Shown in pieces: positions 37,526 through 47,437 of a stretch of 64,000 nucleotides of DNA. The stretch is taken from contig CAJWLK010000001.1 of assembly GCA_913043255.1 (NCBI GenBank), positions 186,001-250,000 on the forward strand. Reading direction: 5' to 3'. The notes beneath the pieces are model-generated. The model was not told where the DNA came from and did no database searches. It was given only the letters and a program-made list of their open reading frames with translations. Position numbers and translations under genes: made by a program. How positions within the stretch are numbered: the stretch's first letter is position 1; each line of letters starts with the position of its first letter. Source of the DNA: an uncultured Gemmatimonadota bacterium. GTDB lineage: Bacteria > Gemmatimonadota > Gemmatimonadetes > Palauibacterales > Palauibacteraceae.

Positions 37526-40267
37526 ATGGGTACCTTCCGCCCCATGATGCTTCGAGCGAAGTTTGTGTACTTCACGACCCTGGCAACCTTTTTGCTCCCT
37601 GCTCTAGCCTTGGCACAAGGCTCCCGGCTGCCAGGGTCTTTGGAGAGTGGGCTGATTCTTCGCCAGCTGGATGGCGTCAAACGAGTGCTACTCGTTGCGG
37701 CTCATCCTGATGATGAAGACACTGGGCTCATTACTATGCTGGCACGCGGCCAAGGTGTCGAAACAGCCTATTTCTCATTTACGCGCGGTGAGGGCGGTCA
37801 AAACGTCATCGGGACCGAACTCGGTGAAGAGTTAGGAATAATCCGCTCCGGTGAGTTACTCGCCGCACGAGCAATCGATGGTGGCATTCAATACTTCGGT
37901 CGTGCCTTTGATTTTGGTTATTCTAAATCAGCTGATGAAACATTTCAAAAATGGCCCAAAAACACGATTCTTGCCGACCTAGTTTGGGCGATTCGATCAT
38001 TCCGACCTCATGTTTTGGTCACGATGTGGGAGGGAACATCGCGGGATGGACATGGGCAACACCAAGTTGCCGGAGCCCTTGCGCGCGAGGCATACGAAAT
38101 TTCCGGGGACCCCGAACAATTCCCCGAGCAAATCGTGAGCGGCCTTCAGCCGTGGTCGCCGTTGAAGATCTATCGACGCACGTTTTTCGATCGTGAATTG
38201 GCAACGCTTGAGATGCCAACAGGATATCTGGACCCCTTGTTGGGGAAGTCATACCACCAAGTAGCGATGGAGAGCAGGAGCCAACACCTATCACAGGATT
38301 TCGGGACGGCAATCCCACCGGGTCCCCGATCCACCTATCTGGCCTTGATCGAGTCACGCGTCGACACCTCAGTTTCTGATCCAATTTTCTCGGGCATCGA
38401 TACTACTCTAACAACATTGGTAGCACCCCTCGGTAATGAAGCGCTCAAGCATGTCTTGGATTACCGCAATGCGATTTCCAAAGCGAAGACTCAACTTTCA
38501 CCGTTGGACCCCAGTCAAAGCCTACCTGCGCTCTCGCAAGCCGCAGAACACCTCGAACAATTGCGTGAGAGTGTTCTACCCACCTGGTTTCAGGGATATC
38601 AATCCCAGGTCCTCGAACTCACACGTGAGCTCAATCGAAAACACGAACTTCTTGGGCGTGCGATCTTGGCCGCTGCAGGAGTACGAATTGAAGTGCGTGC
38701 ACGAGATGACATCCTAGTCCCAGGACAGAAGGTTCTCGTGGAGACTCGGGTTTGGAGTGGGGCGGGTGCCGAAGTACACCTTTCACCCCCCAAGATCGAC
38801 GTGCCCGACGGGTGGATAGTGGAAAGGATAGGGGCGGATATTGACGTCGGACCAGACTACGCAGGACCTTTTGACCGTTTCTTGCAGCGAGAGGAACCAG
38901 TCGCCGACCCTTATTCCGACACCTTTGTACCAGCGGGCCAGATGAACCTGTGGCGATACATGCTGACCGTACCTGACGATGCTGTTTATACCACACCGTA
39001 CTTCCTCGACACGACGCGAACCGGGTCCATTTACCGCGAGTCTGCAACCCCCACATTACGAGGCCAACCTTTTCAACCTCCACTCTTGATGAGTTCCGTA
39101 GTCGCAACCGTATCGGCGAACGGAAGCTCGACCCAAGTCAACGTCGATGACCCCGTTCGCTATCGCGGAGTAGTAGGCTCCGTCGGGGAGTTCTGGAACC
39201 CGATCATCATTGCACCCCGCCTCTCAGTCACTCCAATCCGAAAGTCGGTAATTTGGTCTACAGTTGACCAAAAACCACGGGAAATCTCTTATCGACTAAC
39301 GAACCGAGACCCGCGAGGGATATCCGGCTCGATCGACCTCGGGCTCCCGCTGGGGTGGCGCACTACACCTATTTCCCACGATTTCGACCTATCAACGGAT
39401 GGGTCGGAGACCACCTTAACATTCGTGGTCCACCCCGACAGTCTCGCAGTAGAAGGTGAGTTTTTCATTCCATCGTTCGTCCGAACTGATTCCGAAACCA
39501 ACGAGGGCATCCAAGCGAAAATCATCACTTACCCGCACATCGAACCACGCTTGGTCACATCCGAGTCTAAGATCCGAATCAAACGCTTCCCCATCCAAGT
39601 AGCCGACCGCACGATTGGATACGTGATGGGGTCAGGTGACAACGGTGCTGATGCTATTCGTCAACTTGGTCTCGATGTAGAACTATTAGATCCGAGTGAC
39701 TGGACACCGGATCGACTGGACCACTTCGACACGATCGTGCTCGGAGTGCGTGCCTACGAGGTAAGACAAGATCTAGTTGCAGCTAACCCGTTGTTGCTTG
39801 CATGGGTAGAACGGGGTGGAACGCTCGTCGTTCAATACAACCGCTACGAATTCAATCGAGGAAATTTCGCGCCATATCCGCTCGCGATTGATCGGCCGGC
39901 ACCTCGCGTAACAGACGAAAAGTCCCGAGTGACAATTCGGGACAGCACATCAGTGGTCTTCCAAGCACCCAATCGTATCCGATTGTCAGATTTCGAAGGC
40001 TGGGTTCAGGAACGGGGACTCTATTTCCCTAGTGAGTGGGACCAACGGTATCAAGCGTTACTCGAAATGGCCGACCCTGGGGAGTCTCCGCTCCACGGAA
40101 GTCTACTAATCGCACCATACGGAAAAGGAATCTACGTGCACACGTCGCTTTCATTCTTCCGACAGCTACCGGCGGGCGTTCCAGGAGCCTATCGCCTGTT
40201 TGCCAACTTGATCTCGTTAGACTCATCTCGGTGGCAGAAAAGCTCTAGCTCTGGGTCCCGTGAGTGA
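37526..40267 (+). CDS. large exported PIG-L family deacetylase
   Basis: 913 residues. A signal peptide (FTTLATFLLPALALAQ) precedes an N-terminal PIG-L domain with the zinc motif VAAHPDDEDTG near residue 53 and the second ligand site DGHGQHQ near 175. PIG-L enzymes remove acetyl groups from N-acetylglucosamine-type substrates. The remaining about 600 residues are beta-rich (Ig-like) with a Rossmann-like region near the C-terminus (TIVLGVRAYEVRQDL, GGTLVVQYNRYEF). The gene is followed by an eight-base overlap with a small membrane protein and then a sodium symporter, which suggests uptake of the released sugar. Confidence 0.85.
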   Translation: MGTFRPMMLRAKFVYFTTLATFLLPALALAQGSRLPGSLESGLILRQLDGVKRVLLVAAHPDDEDTGLITMLARGQGVETAYFSFTRGEGGQNVIGTELGEELGIIRSGELLAARAIDGGIQYFGRAFDFGYSKSADETFQKWPKNTILADLVWAIRSFRPHVLVTMWEGTSRDGHGQHQVAGALAREAYEISGDPEQFPEQIVSGLQPWSPLKIYRRTFFDRELATLEMPTGYLDPLLGKSYHQVAMESRSQHLSQDFGTAIPPGPRSTYLALIESRVDTSVSDPIFSGIDTTLTTLVAPLGNEALKHVLDYRNAISKAKTQLSPLDPSQSLPALSQAAEHLEQLRESVLPTWFQGYQSQVLELTRELNRKHELLGRAILAAAGVRIEVRARDDILVPGQKVLVETRVWSGAGAEVHLSPPKIDVPDGWIVERIGADIDVGPDYAGPFDRFLQREEPVADPYSDTFVPAGQMNLWRYMLTVPDDAVYTTPYFLDTTRTGSIYRESATPTLRGQPFQPPLLMSSVVATVSANGSSTQVNVDDPVRYRGVVGSVGEFWNPIIIAPRLSVTPIRKSVIWSTVDQKPREISYRLTNRDPRGISGSIDLGLPLGWRTTPISHDFDLSTDGSETTLTFVVHPDSLAVEGEFFIPSFVRTDSETNEGIQAKIITYPHIEPRLVTSESKIRIKRFPIQVADRTIGYVMGSGDNGADAIRQLGLDVELLDPSDWTPDRLDHFDTIVLGVRAYEVRQDLVAANPLLLAWVERGGTLVVQYNRYEFNRGNFAPYPLAIDRPAPRVTDEKSRVTIRDSTSVVFQAPNRIRLSDFEGWVQERGLYFPSEWDQRYQALLEMADPGESPLHGSLLIAPYGKGIYVHTSLSFFRQLPAGVPGAYRLFANLISLDSSRWQKSSSSGSRE

Positions 40268-40457
40268 ACGCCTCATGATCCAGCGAACAGACGAAAAATG
40301 TTCCAACGAAATTGAAAGCGCTGATAAGGACGAGGACACACGCATCGGCATCTTTCCCAGTTGGCGTGCACTTTATATCTCAGTTCTTCTCTACACCTTA
40401 GCCCTCATCGTTCTTCTCTACACCCTTACTGAACTACTCAATCACAGCGACATATGA
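40260..40457 (+). CDS. small single-span membrane protein
   Basis: 65 residues. It starts at GTG 40260, overlapping the PIG-L stop by eight bases, and its TGA overlaps the ATG of the symporter by four bases, so it is translated in a chain with both. The N-terminal half is charged and hydrophilic; the C-terminal half has one helix (ISVLLYTLALIVLLYTL). I recognise no family. It may be a partner or assembly factor of the symporter. Confidence 0.7.
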   Translation: MSERLMIQRTDEKCSNEIESADKDEDTRIGIFPSWRALYISVLLYTLALIVLLYTLTELLNHSDI

Positions 40458-42154
40458 GCACAGTCGACTGGATCGTGTTTGCGGTTTATTTCAGTGGTGT
40501 AATCGGTTTTGCCTATCATCAGAGTCGGAAAAATGTAGGAGTAGAGGGGTTTTTCCTCGCAAACCGCCGCCTCGGTTGGGGGGCCATTGGGTTATCGGTA
40601 ATGGCCACACAGGCAAGCGCTATCACCTATATCGGAACTACTGGCCAAGCTTTTGACGATGGAATGGAGTTTATCCAAGTCTATCTGGCCCAACCCATTG
40701 CCATGATCATTCTATGCACGGTGTTTGTGCCATTTTTTTATCGTGCCAAAATCTTTACTGCCTATGAGTACTTAGAGAGGCGGTTCGATTCCAAGACACG
40801 ATCCCTCACCAGTTTCCTATTTCTCATGTCGCGTGGCTTAGCTGCCGGGATCGTGCTTTATGCCCCAGCAATCGTCCTTTCAGTTATCCTAGGCTGGGAC
40901 GAGACAGTTACGATTTTGATCATGGGAGTAATCACGGTTGCCTATACCATGCTGGGCGGTATCACAGCGGTGATTTGGACAGATGTTGTTCAGATGTTGA
41001 TGATGTTTGTCGGGATTGGTGTCGCACTCGCCGCTCTCTTCAATTCCCTCCCTCCAAACGTCGGATTTGGTGACGTAGTTTATATTGGGGGCATTCGTGA
41101 GATGTGGACGAGCATTGACCTGTCGTGGGATCCGACCAACCGATACACGATTTGGTCGGGTTTGATCGGGGGCCTGTTCCTTGCCCTAGCGTACTTCGGT
41201 ACAGATCAGAGCCAAGTGCAAAGATATCTAACAGCCAGCTCTCTCCGACAAAGTCGGCTCGCGTTGATTTTTAACGCGTTTTTCAAGGTCCCAATGCAAA
41301 TCTTCATCCTTATGATAGGGGTCCTGCTTTATGTCTTCTATCACTTTGAAAAGCCACCCCTTGTTTTCAACTCTGCAGAAGTTGCTCAGGTAACAGCCAG
41401 CTCTCGAGCAGACGAGTTCACCACGCTCGAAATCCAACACGAAGAAGTGCACGAGCTACGACGATCTGCAACGCTCAAGCTGGTGGAAGCGCGAGCAGAT
41501 CAAGTAACCATGTCCGCCATACAACCCCTACAACGAGAGATCGCAGGATACGATGAAGAACTGGCTACGTTGCGAGCACAATCGAAAGCTTTGATTTCAG
41601 AAATTCGAGGAGCTTCATCGAACGATGTAAACTATGTATTCCCCTCATACCTTATTACCTACGTTCCCGCCGGGTTCCTAGGCCTCTTAATTGCTGTCAT
41701 CTTCGCAGCTGCCATGTCATCGCTCGACTCTGAACTCACCGCACTCTCGAGTGCGACCGTAATTGATTTCTATCAGCGTCACTTTAAAGATGACGGTACT
41801 GACCAACACTATTTGATGGTCTCTCGAATCGTGACTCTTGCATGGGGCGGATTCGCTGTTTTATTCGCTCTATATGCGGGGCAACTTGGATCACTCATTG
41901 AAGCGGTAAATCAAGTCGGATCAATTTTTTACGGATCATTACTGGGAGTCTTTTTGCTCGCGTTTCTCGTAAAACGCTCCACCGCAACCGGAGCATTCGT
42001 TGGTCTTCTCGTCGGACTAGGATCGGTTATTATGGTTTCCCTTTTTACCGAGATCGCTTGGTTATGGTACAACGTTGTTGGGACTGTAATCGTAATGATC
42101 GTAGGGATCGCCCTTCAGGGCGACGAATGGCAAGATCCAGCGACAAGCAGCTAA
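40454..42154 (+). CDS. sodium:solute symporter (SSS family) with coiled-coil insertion
   Basis: 566 residues. The SSS fold is shown by YQFSGVIG-like first helices, GFFLANRRLGWGAIGLSVMA near residue 32 (the Na+ site region), AYTMLGGITAVIWTDVVQM near 170 and LIAVIFAAAMSSLDSELTAL near 410. Between residues about 310 and 395 there is a charged, heptad-like stretch (TLEIQHEEVHELRRSATLK, IAGYDEELATLRAQSKALIS) that predicts a coiled coil in a loop, longer than in ordinary members. The solute is unknown; an aminosugar fits the neighbouring deacetylase. Confidence 0.87.
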   Translation: MSTVDWIVFAVYFSGVIGFAYHQSRKNVGVEGFFLANRRLGWGAIGLSVMATQASAITYIGTTGQAFDDGMEFIQVYLAQPIAMIILCTVFVPFFYRAKIFTAYEYLERRFDSKTRSLTSFLFLMSRGLAAGIVLYAPAIVLSVILGWDETVTILIMGVITVAYTMLGGITAVIWTDVVQMLMMFVGIGVALAALFNSLPPNVGFGDVVYIGGIREMWTSIDLSWDPTNRYTIWSGLIGGLFLALAYFGTDQSQVQRYLTASSLRQSRLALIFNAFFKVPMQIFILMIGVLLYVFYHFEKPPLVFNSAEVAQVTASSRADEFTTLEIQHEEVHELRRSATLKLVEARADQVTMSAIQPLQREIAGYDEELATLRAQSKALISEIRGASSNDVNYVFPSYLITYVPAGFLGLLIAVIFAAAMSSLDSELTALSSATVIDFYQRHFKDDGTDQHYLMVSRIVTLAWGGFAVLFALYAGQLGSLIEAVNQVGSIFYGSLLGVFLLAFLVKRSTATGAFVGLLVGLGSVIMVSLFTEIAWLWYNVVGTVIVMIVGIALQGDEWQDPATSS

Positions 42155-42306
42155 TAGACGTTACTTTATATTCGTGTTAACCGATCGGATCTCCACATGC
42201 TCGGGTTTTGCAGTCGCGGTGTGGACCGTAAAGTCTTCCGCTCGGACGATGCCCTACGACGGGCTATATAAATGCCAAATATGGCTATGAGATTACCCAA
42301 CATTGG

Positions 42307-43983
42307 ATGGTATGGATGCTGACGGACATACAGATCGCAGAGGCAGCTTCACCTCGCCCCATTAGTGAAATCGGTGAGCTCCTCGGTTTGACTGCACAGG
42401 AACTTGAGCCTTACGGACATTACAAAGCCAAGGTCCGACCTGAGACAATCTTCGCGCGCGAACCGGGAGCGGGGCAGCTGGTGCTTGTGACCGGAATCAC
42501 ACCAACAGCGGCGGGGGAAGGAAAAACAACGGTAGCTGTGGGTCTCGCAGATGGTCTGCAACGTGTGGGCGCAAAATCAGTACTGTGCATTCGAGAACCT
42601 AGCTTGGGGCCGGTCTTCGGGATCAAGGGAGGCGCGGCCGGAGGAGGGTATTCGCAGGTCATCCCAATGGCTGATATCAATCTTCATTTCACCGGAGACC
42701 TTCATGCCATCACCTCTGCCCATGCTCTGCTTTCCGCTGCGCTGGACAACCATTTGCAGCAGGGAAACCGGCTCAACATTGACCCTCGCCAAATAACATG
42801 GCGTCGAGCTGTGGACATGAACGATCGCGCACTCCGAAATGTCGTCATCGGTCTGGGCGGCCGCATTGCTGGTGTGCCGCGTGAAGACGGTTTCCTGATT
42901 ACTGCGGCATCGGAAGTGATGGCAATATTCTGCCTCGCAGCAGGTATAGAAGACTTAGAACAGCGGCTGAGTAATATTATCTTGGGCTACACGTACGGAG
43001 GAGACCCTGTTCGGGCCGCCGATTTAAACGTAGCTGGAGCGATGACCCTCCTCCTCCGTGAGGCCCTCGGACCCAATCTGGTCCAGACACTGGAAGGAAC
43101 TCCAGCATTCGTCCACGGTGGGCCATTCGCAAACATTGCACATGGCTGCAACTCAATCATGGCAACTCGGGCTGGACTCGCTTTCGGAGACGTCGTCGTG
43201 ACTGAGGCTGGATTCGGGTCAGAGCTTGGCGCAGAGAAATTCTTTGATATCAAATGTCGTGTTGGAGGATTGACCCCACGTGCAACGGTTTTGGTGGCCA
43301 CAATCCGAGCACTCAAGTTGCACGGTGGTAGCGCGTTAGATGCTCTAGGTACACCCGACGCAAATTCAGTGCGTGCAGGTTTGATCAACCTTGCGGCTCA
43401 CGTCGAGAACATCCGGGGCTTCGGGGTCGAACCTATAGTCGCCATTAACGTATTTGGCACTGATTCTGAAGACGAGATTGAAGCAGTTGCAAAAGCATGC
43501 GACGATCTTGGTGTTCGCTACGCACGTTCAGAAGGACATGCGCGAGGCGGAGAGGGCTGTGAAGACCTAGCTCGAACAGTACTTGAGGTGCTCAGCTCAG
43601 GAAAAAGTAATTATCAGCCGAGATATGAACTTGATAGCACCATCAAGGAAAAGATCGAAAAAATTGCGCAAAATGTTTACGGTGCCGATGGGGTTGATTA
43701 TACAAAAAAAGCAGAAAAGGACATTGCGCAACTCGAGGCGATTGGCCTCGACAACACGCCGATCTGTATCGCCAAAACCCCTAACAGTTTGAGCGATGAC
43801 CCTGCAAAGCTTGGAAGACCAACCGGTTTCCGTATTACAGTTCAGGATGTAAGGCCTTCCGCTGGCGCAGGATTCATTGTGGCCCGAACAGGGACCGTTA
43901 TGACAATGCCGGGGCTACCGAAAATCCCCGCAGCTGAAGGGATGCGCATCGAGGAGAACGGGAGCGTCGTTGGGCTGTTCTGA
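42307..43983 (+). CDS. fhs: formate--tetrahydrofolate ligase
   Basis: 558 residues, the normal length (555 from the alternative ATG 42316). It makes 10-formyl-THF from formate, THF and ATP. The P-loop is ITPTAAGEGKTTVAVGLADG near residue 60, and the conserved EPSLGPVFGIKGGAAGGGYS follows near 98. FVHGGPFANIAHGCNS near 275 and the closing TGTVMTMPGLPKIPAAEGM are also family blocks. It stands alone without other C1 genes. TTTGCA-16-TAAAGT near 42212 is a weak candidate promoter. Confidence 0.96.
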   Translation: MVWMLTDIQIAEAASPRPISEIGELLGLTAQELEPYGHYKAKVRPETIFAREPGAGQLVLVTGITPTAAGEGKTTVAVGLADGLQRVGAKSVLCIREPSLGPVFGIKGGAAGGGYSQVIPMADINLHFTGDLHAITSAHALLSAALDNHLQQGNRLNIDPRQITWRRAVDMNDRALRNVVIGLGGRIAGVPREDGFLITAASEVMAIFCLAAGIEDLEQRLSNIILGYTYGGDPVRAADLNVAGAMTLLLREALGPNLVQTLEGTPAFVHGGPFANIAHGCNSIMATRAGLAFGDVVVTEAGFGSELGAEKFFDIKCRVGGLTPRATVLVATIRALKLHGGSALDALGTPDANSVRAGLINLAAHVENIRGFGVEPIVAINVFGTDSEDEIEAVAKACDDLGVRYARSEGHARGGEGCEDLARTVLEVLSSGKSNYQPRYELDSTIKEKIEKIAQNVYGADGVDYTKKAEKDIAQLEAIGLDNTPICIAKTPNSLSDDPAKLGRPTGFRITVQDVRPSAGAGFIVARTGTVMTMPGLPKIPAAEGMRIEENGSVVGLF

Positions 43984-44115
43984 TTTCCACCTCTTGGTGA
44001 CTTTGGACGCTGCAAAAGACGTTAAATAATTCGCAACGAGACCTTAATCTCCATTTCTCTCAATTTTGATACCGCACGACTTCACCAGTGGAGCGACATA
44101 CAGCCTTGAATATGT

Positions 44116-45858
44116 ATGATTGACATCGATTTTTCGTTGGGTGCTACTGTTGACCTAGAAGCTCGGTTTCGCGACTGGACTTCAACCGGTGCAGTCCAAC
44201 GTCTATGGGATAAAGACACAACCCTGTGGCGGGAAGATCCGACGACACCAGAACTGGCAGACCGCCTCGGATGGTTGGACCTTCCAGAGACTTCTGTGTC
44301 CTTAATAGATTCGCTCCGGAAGCTTCAATCTGAAATTCCATTTTGGATCACGGACCTCCTATTAATTGGGATGGGAGGCGCGAGTTTGGCTCCCCAAGTC
44401 ATCGCACGGACAGTCGGCGGCGAAAAACTACCGCTCACTCTCCTTGATACGACTCATCCCGAATCTATTCGAGATATGGACTGGCTCTCTCCAGGAAACT
44501 CCGTGTTCATCGTAGCGAGCAAATCAGGAACCACGATCGAAACTCTTTCACTATTTCAACACTTCTGGTCGCGCACAAAGGAGGTAGTAGATAATCCGGG
44601 CTCCCATTTTATTGCGGTAACCGATCCAAAATCACCTCTCGCAGACTTAGCGGAAGCACACCAATTCCGTGCTATTTTTGAAGCTCCCGTTGATGTCGGC
44701 GGTCGTTTTTCTGCACTAAGTTCCTTCGGGCTCGTACCATCTGGGCTTGTAGGGGTTGATGTTGGCTCGCTCCTGACATATGCGAGAGAAGCCCGAGAGG
44801 TCTGTAGAGAACCTCTTCGAAACAACCCAGGCTTCCAGCTGGGGGCAGCTCTGGGTGAACTCGCAATGGTTGGACGTGACAAGGTCACTTTTGTCACGAG
44901 CTCATCTTGGACTGCATTTCCCGCATGGGCCGAGCAGCTCATCGCGGAAAGTACAGGCAAAGATGATATAGGGATCGTACCCATTGTAGATGAACCTCAT
45001 TTCGATCCTGCTATATATGGTTCAGACCGTGTTTTCGTAGGCCTTCTGACCACTGGAGAAGCTGCCCTCGAGGCTGCGCAATGGGGAGAAGAGGACCATA
45101 CGCCAGCGCGCATGGACGCACTTGAAGCAGCCGGACATCCAGTTATTCGTATTCGATTGGAAGAGCCCGAAGAGCTTGGAACACTTTTCTTCATCTGGGA
45201 AGTTGCTGTGGCAATGGCAGGGTCGATTCTCAGCATTAACCCATTCGACCAACCTGCGGTCCAGTTGGCTAAGGAATTAGCCCAGGAGGCAATGAGCGGA
45301 GAAATCACTGGGGAGGACATACCCCCAGACTCCGAACTAGACCTAGTCTGGGACCAACCTTCCTTTGGTCACGCGATCAGTGCAACCCCTTCACAACCAG
45401 CGGCCGGAGAGCTCCAAGAGACGTTGCATGATTTCCTGGCTAGCGTGAAAGACGGAGAATACATCGGCGTCCAGGCATACTTGAGAGCAGATGATGAAGA
45501 ACATGAAGATATCTTCGCGAAACTTAGGGAAGCACTGACCCGAGTCACGGGTGCGGCGACCACGCTCGGATATGGACCGCGTTTCCTTCATTCAACTGGA
45601 CAATTACATAAGGGAGGCCCTAATACTGGCGTTTTCCTACAAGTCATGGATAACGCAGCTACCCACCTACCTGTCCCTGAAAGTCACTACACGTTCCGAC
45701 AGCTCATTCGCGCTCAAGCTCAAGGTGATTTCAACGCGCTCAACCAAGGTGATAGACGTGTGCTCCGCATTCGTGTGGGTCCGTCAGATGGAGTTGGCCT
45801 TAGACGTCTAGTTCAACTGATCGACGAAGTGGGAAAAGAGTACAGGGTAGAAACGTGA
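44116..45858 (+). CDS. glucose-6-phosphate isomerase-like protein (tal-pgi type)
   Basis: 580 residues. The SIS-domain sugar-phosphate loops are visible: LLIGMGGASLAPQVIARTV near residue 82 and VASKSGTTIETLSLFQHF near 134, then VDVGGRFSALSSFGLVPSG, which is the PGI-family signature, and HSTGQLHKGGPNTGVFLQV near 490. These last blocks look like the PGI half of the bifunctional transaldolase/PGI proteins rather than of ordinary PGI. No transaldolase part is fused here. It should interconvert glucose-6-P and fructose-6-P in the cytoplasm. Confidence 0.82.
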   Translation: MIDIDFSLGATVDLEARFRDWTSTGAVQRLWDKDTTLWREDPTTPELADRLGWLDLPETSVSLIDSLRKLQSEIPFWITDLLLIGMGGASLAPQVIARTVGGEKLPLTLLDTTHPESIRDMDWLSPGNSVFIVASKSGTTIETLSLFQHFWSRTKEVVDNPGSHFIAVTDPKSPLADLAEAHQFRAIFEAPVDVGGRFSALSSFGLVPSGLVGVDVGSLLTYAREAREVCREPLRNNPGFQLGAALGELAMVGRDKVTFVTSSSWTAFPAWAEQLIAESTGKDDIGIVPIVDEPHFDPAIYGSDRVFVGLLTTGEAALEAAQWGEEDHTPARMDALEAAGHPVIRIRLEEPEELGTLFFIWEVAVAMAGSILSINPFDQPAVQLAKELAQEAMSGEITGEDIPPDSELDLVWDQPSFGHAISATPSQPAAGELQETLHDFLASVKDGEYIGVQAYLRADDEEHEDIFAKLREALTRVTGAATTLGYGPRFLHSTGQLHKGGPNTGVFLQVMDNAATHLPVPESHYTFRQLIRAQAQGDFNALNQGDRRVLRIRVGPSDGVGLRRLVQLIDEVGKEYRVET

Positions 45859-45880
45859 CCCTCCAATCGAACATGACAGC

Positions 45881-46387
45881 TTAAAATTCCGTGACCCGTT
45901 CGATATTGAGTAGTAGTGTCTTATACTGAATCCCACCTGTATAGCCACCTAGTGAACCGTCACTTCTCACCACTCGGTGACATGGTACGATGATTGCCAC
46001 CGGATTCTTGCCCAGTGCATTACCTACGGCACGTACGGCCTTTGGTCTACCGATGCGGTTTGCAATCTCGCTATAGGTCGTAATCGTTCCGAAATCAACA
46101 GAACTAACTGCACCAAGCACCGCACGTTGAAAAACAGTCATACCGGCAAGGTCAACAGGCACATCAAAGTCGTGACGTTTCGCTCCAAAGTACTCGAGAA
46201 GCTGCATTTCCACGCGCTCAAGCTCATCCGAACCGGGGGTGATCTGCACTTGGGGATGTCGACACTCTATTTGCGTGATAAACGCAGCATCACTCATAGG
46301 TCGCCAAGAAAGCATAACCAACCCGTTGTGACTCGCTGCGAGTCGCACTATCCCAAATGGCGCCACAAAACTGTGCCAACAAATCAT
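45881..46387 (-). CDS. ogt: methylated-DNA--[protein]-cysteine S-methyltransferase
   Basis: 168 residues. The active-site motif is IIVPCHRVVRSDGSLGGYTG, whose Cys accepts the methyl group from O6-methylguanine. The DNA-binding helix region TTYSEIANRIGRPKAVRAVG precedes it. The N-terminal domain lacks the Ada zinc cysteines, so this is the Ogt type. It repairs alkylated DNA in a suicide reaction. The gene is convergent with the phosphoglucose isomerase, 22 bases away. Confidence 0.93.
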   Translation of the reverse strand: MICWHSFVAPFGIVRLAASHNGLVMLSWRPMSDAAFITQIECRHPQVQITPGSDELERVEMQLLEYFGAKRHDFDVPVDLAGMTVFQRAVLGAVSSVDFGTITTYSEIANRIGRPKAVRAVGNALGKNPVAIIVPCHRVVRSDGSLGGYTGGIQYKTLLLNIERVTEF

Positions 46388-46489
46388 TAATGTTGAAACG
46401 CTTGGACAAGCTTCATTTCGACGAATCGAAGATGCATCGATAATTCTTCATCTTATTGTTATTAAGCATTATACAAAACTTATCTAATG

Positions 46490-47284
46490 TTATTTATTCC
46501 CCATGGGCAGGTCTGCAACAAACTGAACTCTCACATTTCCCAAGGGTCCGAAATCAGCCATCGCTTCATCTCCCGGTTGAACTGGGGCGAGACCGGTACA
46601 GCTTCCCGTGCTCACTAGATCACCGGCGTTCAAACCGAAACCCAAGTTAGAGCGCCAATTGACGAGCCAGGTAAGTGCTGTAAGAGGGTGGCCAAGTACA
46701 TCAGTACCATAACCCACGCCATACGATTTCGCGTTGATGTACATACGAACCTGTTGACGTCCAAGATCAATTTCCTGCCATTCCACCACAGGCGCACCAT
46801 AGGCAAAAGCAATGTTAACACCACTGTCAGCGATGACCATTAAAGCCCCTGCCCCACCTAGCCCACCCGGTATTCGGGCACCAACGATCTCAATGCCCGG
46901 ACAAACAGCATCGACTGCATCTTTGACCTCATCGGGAGTGTAGATTTCCGTTCGAGCCGGCAGTGATTCGCTAAGCCTAAAGACGAATTCCGCCTCTACA
47001 TGCGGTCCATGTGCAGAGAAAACCGGAACAATCGCGGGGCTAGGGTGGCTAAACCGCTCTAACAGCGCACCAGACATCGGCTCCCGGATCCCGAGCTTTT
47101 TTTGAATCTCACGACTCGTCCCCCCAACCTTCCAGCCAACGACATCCGACTTCGAACGCTGAATCAAATCCGCCTGAACCGCGTAGGCCTCAGCCTCAGT
47201 GTGCAGTTTTTGTGTTGCAGTGATTTTAACGAGGGTGCCATCACATTGTGCCGCCCAGAGAGCCTCAGCGAGAGAAATAGACAT
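46490..47284 (-). CDS. 2-keto-4-pentenoate hydratase-like protein
   Basis: 264 residues from ATG 47284, with AAGGA nine bases upstream. It belongs to the MhpD/HpcG group within the fumarylacetoacetate hydrolase fold. VVGWKVGGTSREIQKKLGI near residue 48 and the acidic metal-site stretch HVEAEFVFRL near 95 are family features, as is DLVSTGSCTGLAPVQPGD near the end. Family members hydrate 2-hydroxypentadienoate in aromatic meta-cleavage pathways. No other pathway gene is nearby, so the substrate here is open. Confidence 0.85.
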   Translation of the reverse strand: MSISLAEALWAAQCDGTLVKITATQKLHTEAEAYAVQADLIQRSKSDVVGWKVGGTSREIQKKLGIREPMSGALLERFSHPSPAIVPVFSAHGPHVEAEFVFRLSESLPARTEIYTPDEVKDAVDAVCPGIEIVGARIPGGLGGAGALMVIADSGVNIAFAYGAPVVEWQEIDLGRQQVRMYINAKSYGVGYGTDVLGHPLTALTWLVNWRSNLGFGLNAGDLVSTGSCTGLAPVQPGDEAMADFGPLGNVRVQFVADLPMGNK

Positions 47285-47437
47285 CTTGCTATCCTTCCCA
47301 TTTGGCACCATAACAGATCGCAATGCAGTATGGTCCCACGGTCATTAAAAACCCAGACAGCAATCATGCTTGACTCTTCGCTAGCATAGGATCGCCATAC
47401 CCCCTACCGTATGGCCCAACTCTCATACTGAACAGAG

